From: DATLLN01 sp963797175
Lineage (GTDB): Bacteria; Actinomycetota; Thermoleophilia; Gaiellales; JAICJC01
Direction of reading: 5' to 3'
Length of the DNA stretch: 64,000 nucleotides
Assembly (NCBI GenBank): GCA_963797175.1
Contig: CAWCOL010000009.1
Coordinates: 1,593,676 to 1,657,675, forward strand
Shown here: one piece after another, positions 7,751 to 15,763 of the stretch
How the letters are laid out: every line of letters begins with the position of its first letter
Position numbering within the stretch: the stretch's first letter is position 1
Notes under the pieces: model-generated
What the model saw: the letters and a program-made list of their open reading frames with translations, nothing else
Databases searched by the model: none
Told to the model about the DNA's origin: nothing
Position numbers and translations under genes: made by a program

Positions 7751-8651
7751 CTAGAACTCCCGGTCGTACTCGACGGTGCCGTCGGCGGCGATGTGGACGG
7801 AGGCGCGGCGGGCGGCCCAGCACTGGTAGTTGACCGCCACCGGGTTGAGCGTGATGTGGGTGTGCGCCTGCTCGACGTGCACCGAGAGCACCGTCGTGTC
7901 GCCGCCCAGGCCCATCGGGCCGACGCCGGTCTCGTTCAGCAGCTCGAACAGCTCGCGCTCGAGCTTCGCCACCTCGGGGTCGGCGTTGACCGTCGCCACG
8001 GGGCGCGCGATCGCCTCCTTCGCCATGTGCATGGCCAGGTCGGCCGAACCGCCGATGCCGACGCCGACGATCCCGGGCGGGCAGGGCTTGCCGCCGGCGC
8101 CGACGACCGAGTCGAGCACGAAGCGCTTGATGCCCTTCACGCCGTCGGCCGGCACCAGCATCTTCAGGAAGCTCATGTTCTCGGAGCCCGAGCCCTTGGG
8201 CACGCACTTGACGTCCATCCCGTCCCAGCCGGGCACGAACTCCCAGTGGATATGGGGGATGCGGACGCCGGTGTTGTCCCCGGTCGGCTTGCGGGTGAGC
8301 GTGTGCACGGTGTTCGAGCGCAGCGGATGCTCCAGCGTCGCGCGGCGGGTGCCCTCGCGCAGCGCCGACTCGATCCGGGCCGGGTGCAGCGGGAAGCCCT
8401 CGCCCAGCCGCACGTAGAAGACGGCGATCCCGGTGTCCTGGCAGACCAGGTTGTTCTGCTCGTCGGCGACGCCGACGTTGGTCGTGATCGTCTGCAGGAT
8501 CTTGCGTGCCGACCGGGTGCGTCTCGCGGTCGGAGGCGTCGCTGAGCGCGTCCCGCAGGTCCTGGGGGATGTCCTTCAGCGACCAGACGTAGAGGTGCGC
8601 GCCGGCGTCCTCGACGGTCTGCAGCAGGTCGGTGTCGACGGTGATGCTCAA
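7751..8651 (-). CDS. Class I fumarase / tartrate dehydratase-like alpha subunit (frameshifted)
   Basis: About 299 residues once one extra base near 8515 is removed, which joins the N-terminal DALSDASDRETHP to ARKILQTITTNV. The three iron-sulfur cysteines of the family are present: VCQDTG, VKCVPKG and CPPGIVGVGIGG, as is GSGSENMSFLKML. The start is TTG 8651, supported by AAGGA eight nt upstream. It follows the flavoprotein by 13 nt. The break is most likely a base-calling insertion because the gene is otherwise intact. It acts as the cluster-bearing catalytic subunit with the beta chain. Confidence 0.85.
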
Positions 8652-8664
8652 GCGATCGGTCCTT

Positions 8665-9873
8665 TCAGCGCGCGGCTCCGGCCGCGGCCCTGCCCGCGCG
8701 CCGGCCGAACACGGCGCAGTCCAGCAGGGAGTTGCCCATCATGCGGTTGCGGCCGTGCACGCCGCCGGTGATCTCGCCGGCCGCGTACAGGCCCTCGACG
8801 GTGGTGCGCCCGTCGGTGTCGATCACGAGCCCGCCGTTCTGGTAGTGAAGCACGGGGTAGGTCAGCACCGGCTCGGTCAGCGGGTCGACGCCGGCGGCGC
8901 GGTAGCGGCGCATCATGTACGGCAGCACCTCTGCGGCGATCGACGGCTCGATCGGCGTCGTGTCCAGCAGCACCGCGGGGTGCCCGTCCGGCGTCTCCAG
9001 GCCGCGCCCCTCGTCGCACTCACGGACGATCGCCTCGGCGACCGTGTCGCGCGGCGCCAACTCGTCCACGAACCGCTCGCCCAGGCGGTTGTGCAGCAGG
9101 GCGCCGTAGGCGCGGGTGGTCTCGGGGATCGAGTAGCCCTGCACCGGCGGGGGCCACGCGCCGCCGTTGGGGTGGTGCTGGAGCGAGTCCATGTCGCGCG
9201 CCTCGGCGCCGGCGTCGGCGGCGATCCGCGCCACCTCGCCGGTGGCGCCCGGGCCGTTGGTGGTCAGCACGCCGGCCCGCGCGGCCTCGGCGTAGCAGCG
9301 GCCGCCGGCCGCGAGGACGATCGCGCCCGCCTCGATCGTGTGCCGTTCCCCGCCGCGCTCGACGGTGGCGGTGAAGTGGCCGTTCGGCCGCTCCAGCGCG
9401 AGCAGCGCGGTGTGGTCGCAGATCGCGATGGCGTGCTCGGCGACGGCGGCGCGCAGGGCGTGCGCGATCGCGTGGCCGGTGCGGTCGCCGACCTGGAGCA
9501 GGCGCTTCGCGGTCGCGCCGCCGCAGCGGGCGAGGCGGTAGCTGCCGTCGCTCTCCCGCGAGAACTCGACGCCGAGCTGCTCCAGCCAGGCGATTGCGCC
9601 CGGAGCGTCCTCGGTCAGCGCCTCGACCAGGCGCAGGTCGGCGGTGTCGTGCGAGGAGCGGTAGACGTCGCCGGCGTGCTGCTCGGGGGAGTCGTCCTCG
9701 CCGATGGCGGCCTGGATCCCGCCCTGCGCCTTGCCGGTGTTGCAGGAGGCGACCGAGCCCTTGGTGATCACGGTGGTGCGGGCGCCCGCGGCCTCGGCGG
9801 CCCATGCGGCGGCAAGGCCGGCGCCGCCGCTGCCCACGACCAGCACGTCCGTCTGCCCCGGGAGGTCGTTCAC
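8665..9873 (-). CDS. Fumarate reductase / L-aspartate oxidase-like flavoprotein lacking the C-terminal domain
   Basis: 402 residues from GTG 9873. It has a Rossmann FAD motif LVVGSGGAGLAAAWAA at the N-terminus, a GKAQGGIQAA segment, HHPNG near residue 230, LHYQNGGLVIDTDGRT near 335 and GRNRMMGNSLLDC near 370. The paired His and Arg positions match substrate-binding residues of FrdA/SdhA/NadB. The protein ends right after the FAD domain, so the helical C-terminal domain (about 130 residues) of SdhA/NadB is absent. No iron-sulfur or cytochrome subunit is adjacent, so electron exchange must use another partner. It heads the fumarase-comA-cysH train. It could oxidise or reduce a C4 dicarboxylate or an analogue. 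Confidence 0.8.
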   Translation of the reverse strand: MNDLPGQTDVLVVGSGGAGLAAAWAAEAAGARTTVITKGSVASCNTGKAQGGIQAAIGEDDSPEQHAGDVYRSSHDTADLRLVEALTEDAPGAIAWLEQLGVEFSRESDGSYRLARCGGATAKRLLQVGDRTGHAIAHALRAAVAEHAIAICDHTALLALERPNGHFTATVERGGERHTIEAGAIVLAAGGRCYAEAARAGVLTTNGPGATGEVARIAADAGAEARDMDSLQHHPNGGAWPPPVQGYSIPETTRAYGALLHNRLGERFVDELAPRDTVAEAIVRECDEGRGLETPDGHPAVLLDTTPIEPSIAAEVLPYMMRRYRAAGVDPLTEPVLTYPVLHYQNGGLVIDTDGRTTVEGLYAAGEITGGVHGRNRMMGNSLLDCAVFGRRAGRAAAGAAR

Positions 9874-9897
9874 AGCGCGGATTCTACAGAAGTTCGC

Positions 9898-10306
9898 CTA
9901 ATCCGCGAATAAGTCTGGCTTATGCGCTCGGATCTCGTCGAGGTCGCCCGGAGCGGGCTGCCAGGGCAGCACCAGCGGGTCGCCGTCGTAGCGCGGGATG
10001 ACGTGCACGTGGTAGTGGAAGACCGTCTGCCAGGCGGCCGGCCCGTTGGACTGCATGATCGTCACCCCGTCCGCGCCCAGCCCGCTCATCGCCCGGCCGG
10101 CCAGCTGCTTGGCCACCGTCGCGCAGTGGGCGACGTCCTCGTCCGGCGTCGCGTGGATGTCGGCCGCGTGGGCCCGCGGGATCACCAGCGCGTGCCCCCT
10201 GCGTCGCCGGGTTGATGTCCATGATCGCGATCGCCCGCTCGTCCTCGTGCACGCGGATGCCGGGGATCTCGCCGGCGACGATCTTGCAGAAGATGCAGTC
10301 CTCCAC
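9898..10306 (-). CDS. HIT (histidine triad) family nucleotide hydrolase (frameshifted)
   Basis: 135 residues after removing one C from the five-C run at 10195-10199. This joins MEDCIFCKIVAGEIPG...IMDINPATQG to HALVIPRAHAADI. The triad HYHVHVIPR is at the C-terminus, and CIFCKI is a typical zinc-type start of HINT proteins. These hydrolyse nucleoside phosphoramidates and adenylyl-phosphates, including AMP-type intermediates. The stop is 24 nt before the flavoprotein start, so it may be the first gene of the sulfur operon. A homopolymer slip is the obvious cause of the break. Confidence 0.85.
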
Positions 10307-10334
10307 GCGGCGGATTCTGCACGCCTTCCGGTGT

Positions 10335-10394
10335 CCGGCACCGAACCGGGCACGGAACCCGGCACCGACTCCGGCACCGACTCTGGCACGGTGC
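10335..10394. repeat. Five-unit array of a 12-bp intergenic repeat
   Basis: Units at 10335, 10347, 10359, 10371 and 10383 follow the consensus CCGGCACCGAMY with few changes; the last reads CTGGCACGGTGC. The array lies between the divergent HIT and antitoxin genes. The same 12-bp period recurs at 40937-41032 and, inverted, at 41170-41217. Confidence 0.75.
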
Positions 10395-10423
10395 CGGAGT
10401 ACATCAGTCCGGCTTAGCTAAGC

Positions 10424-10429
10424 TAGACT
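10424..10429 (+). promoter_or_regulatory. -10 element of a leaderless promoter for the antitoxin gene
   Basis: TAGACT lies exactly 6 nt before the ATG at 10436, and no Shine-Dalgarno is present, so transcription should start at or next to the A of ATG. Confidence 0.5.
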
Positions 10430-10435
10430 GGTCGC

Positions 10436-10624
10436 ATGGACGTCAACATGCACGAGGCCAAGACGCAGCTCTCGCGCCTGGTTGAGCGGGCGCTGGCCGG
10501 TGAGGAGGTCATCATCGGCCGGGCCGGGACGCCGCTGGTGCGGCTCCAGCCGGTGGCTCAGGGCGCGCGGCGCCGGCAGCCGGGCGCGCTGCGCGGGCGG
10601 ATCGAGCTGCGCGAGGCGCGATGA
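10436..10624 (+). CDS. Phd/YefM-family antitoxin
   Basis: 62 residues. The N-terminus MDVNMHEAKTQLSRLVERA is the DNA-binding half of Phd/YefM antitoxins, followed by VIIGRAGTPLVRLQP, the conserved beta-strand segment. The C-terminal tail is basic and probably wraps the toxin. The stop overlaps the toxin start (ATGA). It likely represses its own leaderless promoter together with the toxin. Confidence 0.85.
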   Translation: MDVNMHEAKTQLSRLVERALAGEEVIIGRAGTPLVRLQPVAQGARRRQPGALRGRIELREAR

Positions 10625-10998
10625 GGCTCCTGCTGGACGCCGAGCCGCTGCTCTGGTGGCTCGCCGACGACGGGAAGATCGGGCTCATGGCCCGTGAGGC
10701 AATAGCGTTGCCGGAGAACCAGGTCGCGATCAGCGCCGCCACCGTCTGGGAGATCGAGCGGTGGCGCGCGGAGGGCCGCCTCGACCTCCCGGACGAGTGG
10801 CTCGACCACGCCGCCGAGCCCGAGTTCCGCGCACTGCCCGTCACGGTCGAGCACGCCGCGCTGGCCGGGGCGCTGGCCCCCGCGGGCGGGGACGACGTCG
10901 ATCGCGTGCTGGTCGCGCAGGCGCAGCTCGAGGGCTTCGCCATCGTCGCCCGCGACCCGGTGTTCGGCCGCTTCCAGGTGCCGACGCTCCCGGCGTAG
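10621..10998 (+). CDS. PIN-domain ribonuclease toxin (VapC-like)
   Basis: 125 residues. PIN acidic residues are present: LLLDAEPLLWW (Asp 6), SAATVWEIE (Glu near 43), DDVDRVLVAQA (Asp near 98) and VARDPVF (Asp near 115). It resembles the Sll0205-type PIN subfamily paired with Phd antitoxins, which cleave structured RNA. The usual LLDTH reads LLDAE here, a small departure at the second residue of the motif, but the metal-binding Asp is retained. Confidence 0.85.
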   Translation: MRLLLDAEPLLWWLADDGKIGLMAREAIALPENQVAISAATVWEIERWRAEGRLDLPDEWLDHAAEPEFRALPVTVEHAALAGALAPAGGDDVDRVLVAQAQLEGFAIVARDPVFGRFQVPTLPA

Positions 10999-11044
10999 CT
11001 GCCGACCCTCCCCGGCGTAGCCGCCGACCCGTATGATCGGCGCC

Positions 11045-11957
11045 GTGGAACCCGTCGTCAGGATCGCCGCGGTGCAGGCCGCCCCCGTCGTGCTCGACCT
11101 CGAGGCGAGCGTCGAGAAGGCGTGCACGCTGCTGGCCGAGGCCGGGTCGCGCGGGGTCGACCTCGCCGTCTTCCCCGAGTGCTTCCTCTCGATCTACCCC
11201 AGCGAGCGCTGGTCATCGGCGATGCTGGCCGACGACGACGCCCGCGTCGCGATCTGGCAGCGGATGTGGGACAGCGCGGTCGAGGTGGACGGCGAGGCCG
11301 TCAGCCGGCTGGTCGCGGCCTGCGACGAGCACGGCATCCACTGCGCGATCGGCGTCAACGAGCGCGAGTCCGGGCGCCCCGGCGGCACGCTCTACAACAC
11401 GCTGCTGCTGCTCGGGCCCCAGGGGGTCATCCACCGCCACCGCAAGCTGATGCCGACGTTCCAGGAGCGGCTCTTCCACGGCTTCGGCGACGGCTCCGAC
11501 CTGCGGGTGGTGGAGACGCCGGCGGGCCGGATCGGCGGGCTGATCTGCTGGGAGAACCGGATGCCGCTGGCCCGCTACGCCGTCTACCGCGGCGGCCCGC
11601 AGATCTGGCTCGCGCCGACGGCCGACTACGGCGACGGCTGGATCGCGCTGGCCCGGGCGATCGCCGTCGAGGCGGGCGCGTTCGTCGTCGGCGTCTGCCA
11701 GTACACCACCGCCGACGACTACCCGGCCGACTTCCCGCTCGCGCTCGACCGCTCGCGGCCCGTGTCGGCCGGCTGGAGCTGCATCATCGCGCCCGGCGGC
11801 GCCGTGCTCGAGGGGCCGCTGCTGGACGGCGAGGGGATGCTCGTCGCCGAGTGCGACCTGGGCGTCGATCGCGGGCGACAAGCAGTGGTTCGACGTGGTC
11901 GGCCACTACGCCCGCGAGGACGTCCTGCTGCCGCTGCTGGCGCGGCCCCCCATCTAG
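11045..11957 (+). CDS. Nitrilase / carbon-nitrogen hydrolase (frameshifted near the C-terminus)
   Basis: 303 residues after removing one base near 11866, which restores AGDKQWFDVVGHYARED and the stop at 11955. The catalytic triad is visible: Glu in VFPECFLSIYP, Lys in HRKLMPT and Cys in GLICWENRM. The WENRMPLAR segment is typical of true aliphatic/aromatic nitrilases (nitrile to carboxylate and ammonia). I chose GTG 11045, because the ATG at 11033 lies inside a -10 hexamer (TATGAT, 11032-11037) 7 nt upstream. It precedes a sugar epimerase by 11 nt. Confidence 0.85.
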
Positions 11958-11968
11958 AGTCCCGCTCG

Positions 11969-13087
11969 ATGCGAGTCCTCATCACCGGTGGCGCAGGCTT
12001 CATCGGCTCCCACCTGGGAGACGCCCTGCTGGCGGCCGGCCACACGGTTCGCGCGCTGGACAACCTCGACCCGCAGGTGCACGCCGGCGGCAAGCGCCCG
12101 GCCTACCTCAACAGCGAGATCGAGCTGCACGTCGGCGACGTCCGCGACCACGAGGCGGTCGGCCGCGCGCTGGACGGCATGGACACCGTCGTCCACTTCG
12201 CCGCTGCGGTCGGCGTCGGCCAGTCGATGTACGCGATCGAGCGGTACACCTCGATCAACGCGATGGGCGCCGCGATCGTGCTCGAGGAGATCGCCTCGCG
12301 CCGCGACCGGCTCCAGCGGGTGCTGGTCGCCTCCTCGATGTCGATCTACGGCGAGGGCCGCTACCGCTGCCCCGAGCACGGCCCGCTCGCACCGCAGGTG
12401 CGCAGCGACGAGCAGCTCGACCGCCGCGAGTGGGACCTCGCCTGCGACGCGCTGCGGCTGCACGCTGGAGCCGCTGCCGACTGACGAGGCCAAGCCGATC
12501 TGGCCGATGTCGATCTACGCCGTCAACAAGCGCGACCACGAGGAGATGTTCCTCGCCATCGGCCGCGCGCACCGGCTGCCCACGGTCGCGATGCGCTTCT
12601 TCAACGTCTACGGCGACCGCCAGGCGCTCTCGAACCCCTACACCGGCGTGGCCGCGATCTTCGGCGGCCGGCTGCTCAACGACAACGCGCCGCTGGTGTT
12701 CGAGGACGGCCTCCAGAGCCGCGACTTCATGCACGTCTCCGACATCGCCGCCGGCTGCATCGCCGCGCTCGAGGGCGGCGGCGCCGACTACCGCGCCGTC
12801 AACCTGGGCACCGGCGTCGCCAGACCAGCGTGCTGGACGTCGCCCGCGAGCTGGCCCGCGGCCTGGGCAAGGACATCGAGCCCGAGGTCGTCAACAAGTT
12901 CCGGGCGGGCGACATCCGCCACTGCTACTCGGACATCGCGCTGGCCCGCGAGCTGCTCGGCTTCGAGCCGAAGGTCGCGTTCGCGGACGGGATGCAGGAG
13001 CTGCTCGCCTGGGTGGCAACGCAGCAGGCGACCGACACCGTGGACTCGGCGGCGAGCGAGCTCGAGGCCGCCGGCCTGACCCGGTGA
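11969..13087 (+). CDS. NAD-dependent sugar-nucleotide epimerase/dehydratase (two frameshifts)
   Basis: About 371 residues after correction near 12451 and 12823. An extended SDR fold begins MRVLITGGAGFIGSHL; the catalytic SMSIYGEG and YAVNKRDHE (YxxxK) are present, as are FFNVYGDRQALSNPYTG and the DFMHVSDIA block. Repair at 12451 gives a cysteine-rich CDACGC stretch before LEPLPTDE, a zinc-knuckle-like insertion known in some members. Followed 4 nt later by a glycosyltransferase, so it probably makes or modifies the sugar donor for a surface glycan. Confidence 0.8.
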
Positions 13088-13091
13088 GCGG

Positions 13092-14077
13092 GTGAGAGCC
13101 ACGCCCGACATCTCGATCTCCCTCGTCAACACCGACAACAGGGAGCTGCTGCTGGCCTGCCTGCGCTCGCTGGAGGGCGCGGCCCGCGAGGTGACGCTGC
13201 AGACGATCGTGATCGACAACGCCTCGACGGACGGCAGCGCCGACGCCGTGCGGGAGGCGTTCCCCGACGTCGAGGTCGTCTGCCGCGATCGACGCCACGG
13301 CTTCGGCGCGAACCACAACGAGGCGATCCGCCGCTCGACGGGCCGCTACGTGCTGATCCTGAACGAGGACACCGAGCTGGACGACGGCTCGCTCGACCGG
13401 ATGTGCAGGTTCATGGACGCGAACCCGGACGTCGGCGCCTGCGGCCCGCGCATCCTCTACCCGGACGGCCGCCCGCAGCCGTCGGCGTTCCACCTGCCCA
13501 TCGCCCGGCCGCGTCGCGCTGACCACCCTGACGCTGCAGCGCGCCTTCTGGGTGCAGTCCGACGGCGACGCGATCCGCCGCGTCGGCTGGGTCTGCGGCG
13601 CCGCCATCCTGGCGCGGCGGATGGCGCTGGAGGCGGTCGGCGGCTTCGACGAGGAGCTCTTCATCTACTCCGAGGATCCCGACCTGTGCCTGCGCCTGTC
13701 CGAGGCGGGCTACGCGATCGCCTACTTCCCTCACGCCTCGCTGGTGCACCACGAGAACGCGACCACCAGCGGCGTGCCCGAGCGGCGGATCTACCAGATG
13801 GAGCGCAGCCGGGCGATCTACAGCCGCAAGCACCACGGCGCGGCCGGCGAGTACGCCGTGCGCGGGATGACCGTCGCCGCGTTCACGGCCCGCGCGGCCG
13901 CGGCCAAGGCGCTGCTGACCGTGCCCGGCGGATCGCCGGCTGAAGGAGCTCGACCCCTCCGTGCCGGCGCAGATGATGACCCACGTCCGCGCGACGATCC
14001 GCCCAGGTGCCCGGCCCGGCATCGAGGACGCCGCCGCCGACTTCAACGCCCGCGAGGACGCCGTCAGCGCAGGCTGA
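13092..14077 (+). CDS. Family 2 glycosyltransferase (rhamnosyltransferase-like, two frameshifts)
   Basis: 327 residues after removing one base near 13511 and one near 13930. GT-A fold motifs: ISLVNTDNRELLLACLRSL at the start, IVIDNASTDGSADAV, GFGANHNEAIR and LILNEDTELDDG (metal-binding DxD equivalent). The C-terminal FDEELFIYSEDPDLCLRL is the acceptor-side motif of WcaE/RfbF-type enzymes. The family transfers nucleotide-sugar residues onto polysaccharide precursors at the cytoplasmic membrane. The 3' end overlaps the converging propeller gene by 14 bp. Confidence 0.8.
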
Positions 14078-15224
14078 CCGTCGCGGCCCCGGAGACGGGC
14101 GGCGCGTCGAGCAGCATCCGGTGGATGCGCAGGGTGGTGGCGTCCACCTCCAGCATCCGCATGCGGTGGCCGGAGAGTGCGACGACGAGGCGGCCGTCCG
14201 GCAGGGCGGCGATCCCGATCGGGTTGCCGCGCAGCTCCTGCGACTGAGCCGTCGCCGCCAGGCGGTCGCGACGCCACTGAAGAGTGGCGATCGTCCGGCC
14301 CTCGCACGGCGACCATGCTGCTCGCCCCGCTCCACACCACGGCGGTCGAGGGCACCTCATAGCCGAGCATCTGCGCTTCGGCCTGGGAGATGATCGTCCC
14401 GCTCTTGCGCGACGCCGTCGATGACGGTCACGTGATTCACGGATGCGACTGCCAGCGCGTCGCCAACCGGCGCGTAGGCCACGTGATTTCCGCGAACGCG
14501 CAGCACCGTCGCCCTGTCGTGTACGAGGTCGCGAACGACCACGCGGCCGCCTGCCGAGACGTACGCGAGCGCCTCGGTGTCCGCACCGCCACGACGGCCG
14601 GGCCGGAGCGACCGCGCCGTCCACCATCACGTCGTGGTCGCCGTCGCCCTCGATCAGGTGCAGCCGGTAGCGGCCGCCGACCTGGACGATGTAGGCGATC
14701 CGGATCGGGTTCGGGGCCCACGAGATCGCGACCACCCTGCCCTCGGTGTGCCGCAGCACCCGTTCGCCGCTGCCGTCCGTGCGGATGGCGACCAGGTCGC
14801 GGCCGCGACCGACGGCGAGGTTGAGCCCGTTCGGCGAGAGCTCGGCGGCCGAGGCGCTGGACCGCCGTCAGGTTCAGCGCATGCGCCGTCGCCCACATCC
14901 GGCCGTCGGCGAGCACGGCGATCCCCGTCGCCCCAGTCGGCAGCTGCAGCCGCTTGGGGCCGGCCGGGAACGGGTGCTTGGGGTGGTACGTCTCGATGCC
15001 GACCGCCTGCCGCGCCGTCCGGGCTGGCGTAGAGCGTCACCGCCGAGACCAGCATGGCCGCACCGCACACGGCGAGGGCCAGCACCAGCCGGCGGCGCCG
15101 GCGACCGCGCCGTGCGGGGCCGGCCGGCAGCGCTGCCAGCGCCGCCTCGCGCAGCCCCGGCCGGCGGGACGGCCGGAACCTCGCGAAGCGCATGCGAGAG
15201 CCGCTGCTCCAGCGTGTCAGGCAT
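14064..15224 (-). CDS. Membrane-anchored beta-propeller protein, probable partner of the ECF sigma factor (several frameshifts)
   Basis: Starts with MPDTLEQRLSHAL at ATG 15224, overlapping the sigma gene by 8 nt. After removing one G of the four-G run near 15155, a basic segment and one transmembrane helix (LVLALAVCGAAMLVSAVTLYA) follow. The rest, read through three or more frame changes, is a chain of propeller-like blades (IAVLADGRMWATAHAL, ELSPNGLNLAVGRG, VAISWAPNPIRIAYIV, GIAALPDGRLVVAL). The layout of short cytoplasmic tail, one helix and external sensor is what is expected of a membrane anti-sigma factor, but no zinc (HxxxCxxC) anti-sigma motif is visible. Confidence 0.55.
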
Positions 15225-15750
15225 CTGCCTCCTCCGTCACCCGCGCGGCGCGCAGGTCCTCGAGCGCCCGCGCCAGCCGGGAGTTGACCGTGCCCACGGG
15301 CACTCCCAGCATCTCCGCGATCTCGGTCGGCGTGTAGCCGAGCCCGTAGCGCAGCACGACCACCGTGCGGCGCTGGAGCCCGAGCGTCGCCACGGCGTCC
15401 AGCAGCGCCCGGTCCTCGGCGCCCAGGTCGCGCCAGGCCGAGTGCGGCTCGGCCACGGTGTCGAGACCGACCAGCCGCCGCTCCCGGCGGAGCAGGTCGA
15501 GCGCCCGATTGACCGTGATCCGGTGCAGCCACGCCGCGAACGGCCGCCGCTCGTCGAACCGCGAGAGCGCCGCGAACGCCCGCTCGAACGCGTCCTGGGC
15601 GACGTCGTCCGCCATCTCGCGGCGGCCGGTCACGACCAGCGCCGCCCGCCACGCGCCCGGCCAGTGGCGCGTGAACAGCTCGCCCGCGGCCTCGCGGGAG
15701 CCGGCGCGGGCCTTCCGCACCAGGGCAGCATCGGATGCGCGCCGCATCAT
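15217..15750 (-). CDS. ECF-type RNA polymerase sigma factor
   Basis: 177 residues from ATG 15750, which lies 13 nt after the decarboxylase stop; the longer reading to 15798 would overlap that gene. Region 2: DVAQDAFERAFAALSRFD and FAAWLHRITVNRALDLLRRE. Region 4: RRTVVVLRYGLGYTPTEIAEMLGVPVGTVNSRLARAL, split here into its helix-turn-helix halves. It directs transcription of a small regulon, probably including its own operon, under control of the overlapping membrane protein. Confidence 0.9.
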   Translation of the reverse strand: MMRRASDAALVRKARAGSREAAGELFTRHWPGAWRAALVVTGRREMADDVAQDAFERAFAALSRFDERRPFAAWLHRITVNRALDLLRRERRLVGLDTVAEPHSAWRDLGAEDRALLDAVATLGLQRRTVVVLRYGLGYTPTEIAEMLGVPVGTVNSRLARALEDLRAARVTEEADA

Positions 15751-15763
15751 CAGCACGAGCCTC

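Noticed and set aside
7161..8651. Fumarase pair as an ordinary TCA-cycle enzyme only
   Set aside because: Cannot be excluded, but 2-nt spacing to comA and the ATGA link to APS reductase make a purely TCA role less likely; kept as the stated alternative.
10335..10394. CRISPR array
   Set aside because: The units are contiguous 12-mers with no spacers and no cas genes are present.
10307..10404. N-terminal extension of the HIT gene through the repeat array
   Set aside because: The extension would only translate the 12-bp repeats into a monotonous peptide; the conserved HIT start is at 10306.
11033..11044. ATG 11033 as nitrilase start
   Set aside because: It lies within the TATGAT -10 hexamer; GTG 11045 fits the leaderless spacing and the conserved protein start.
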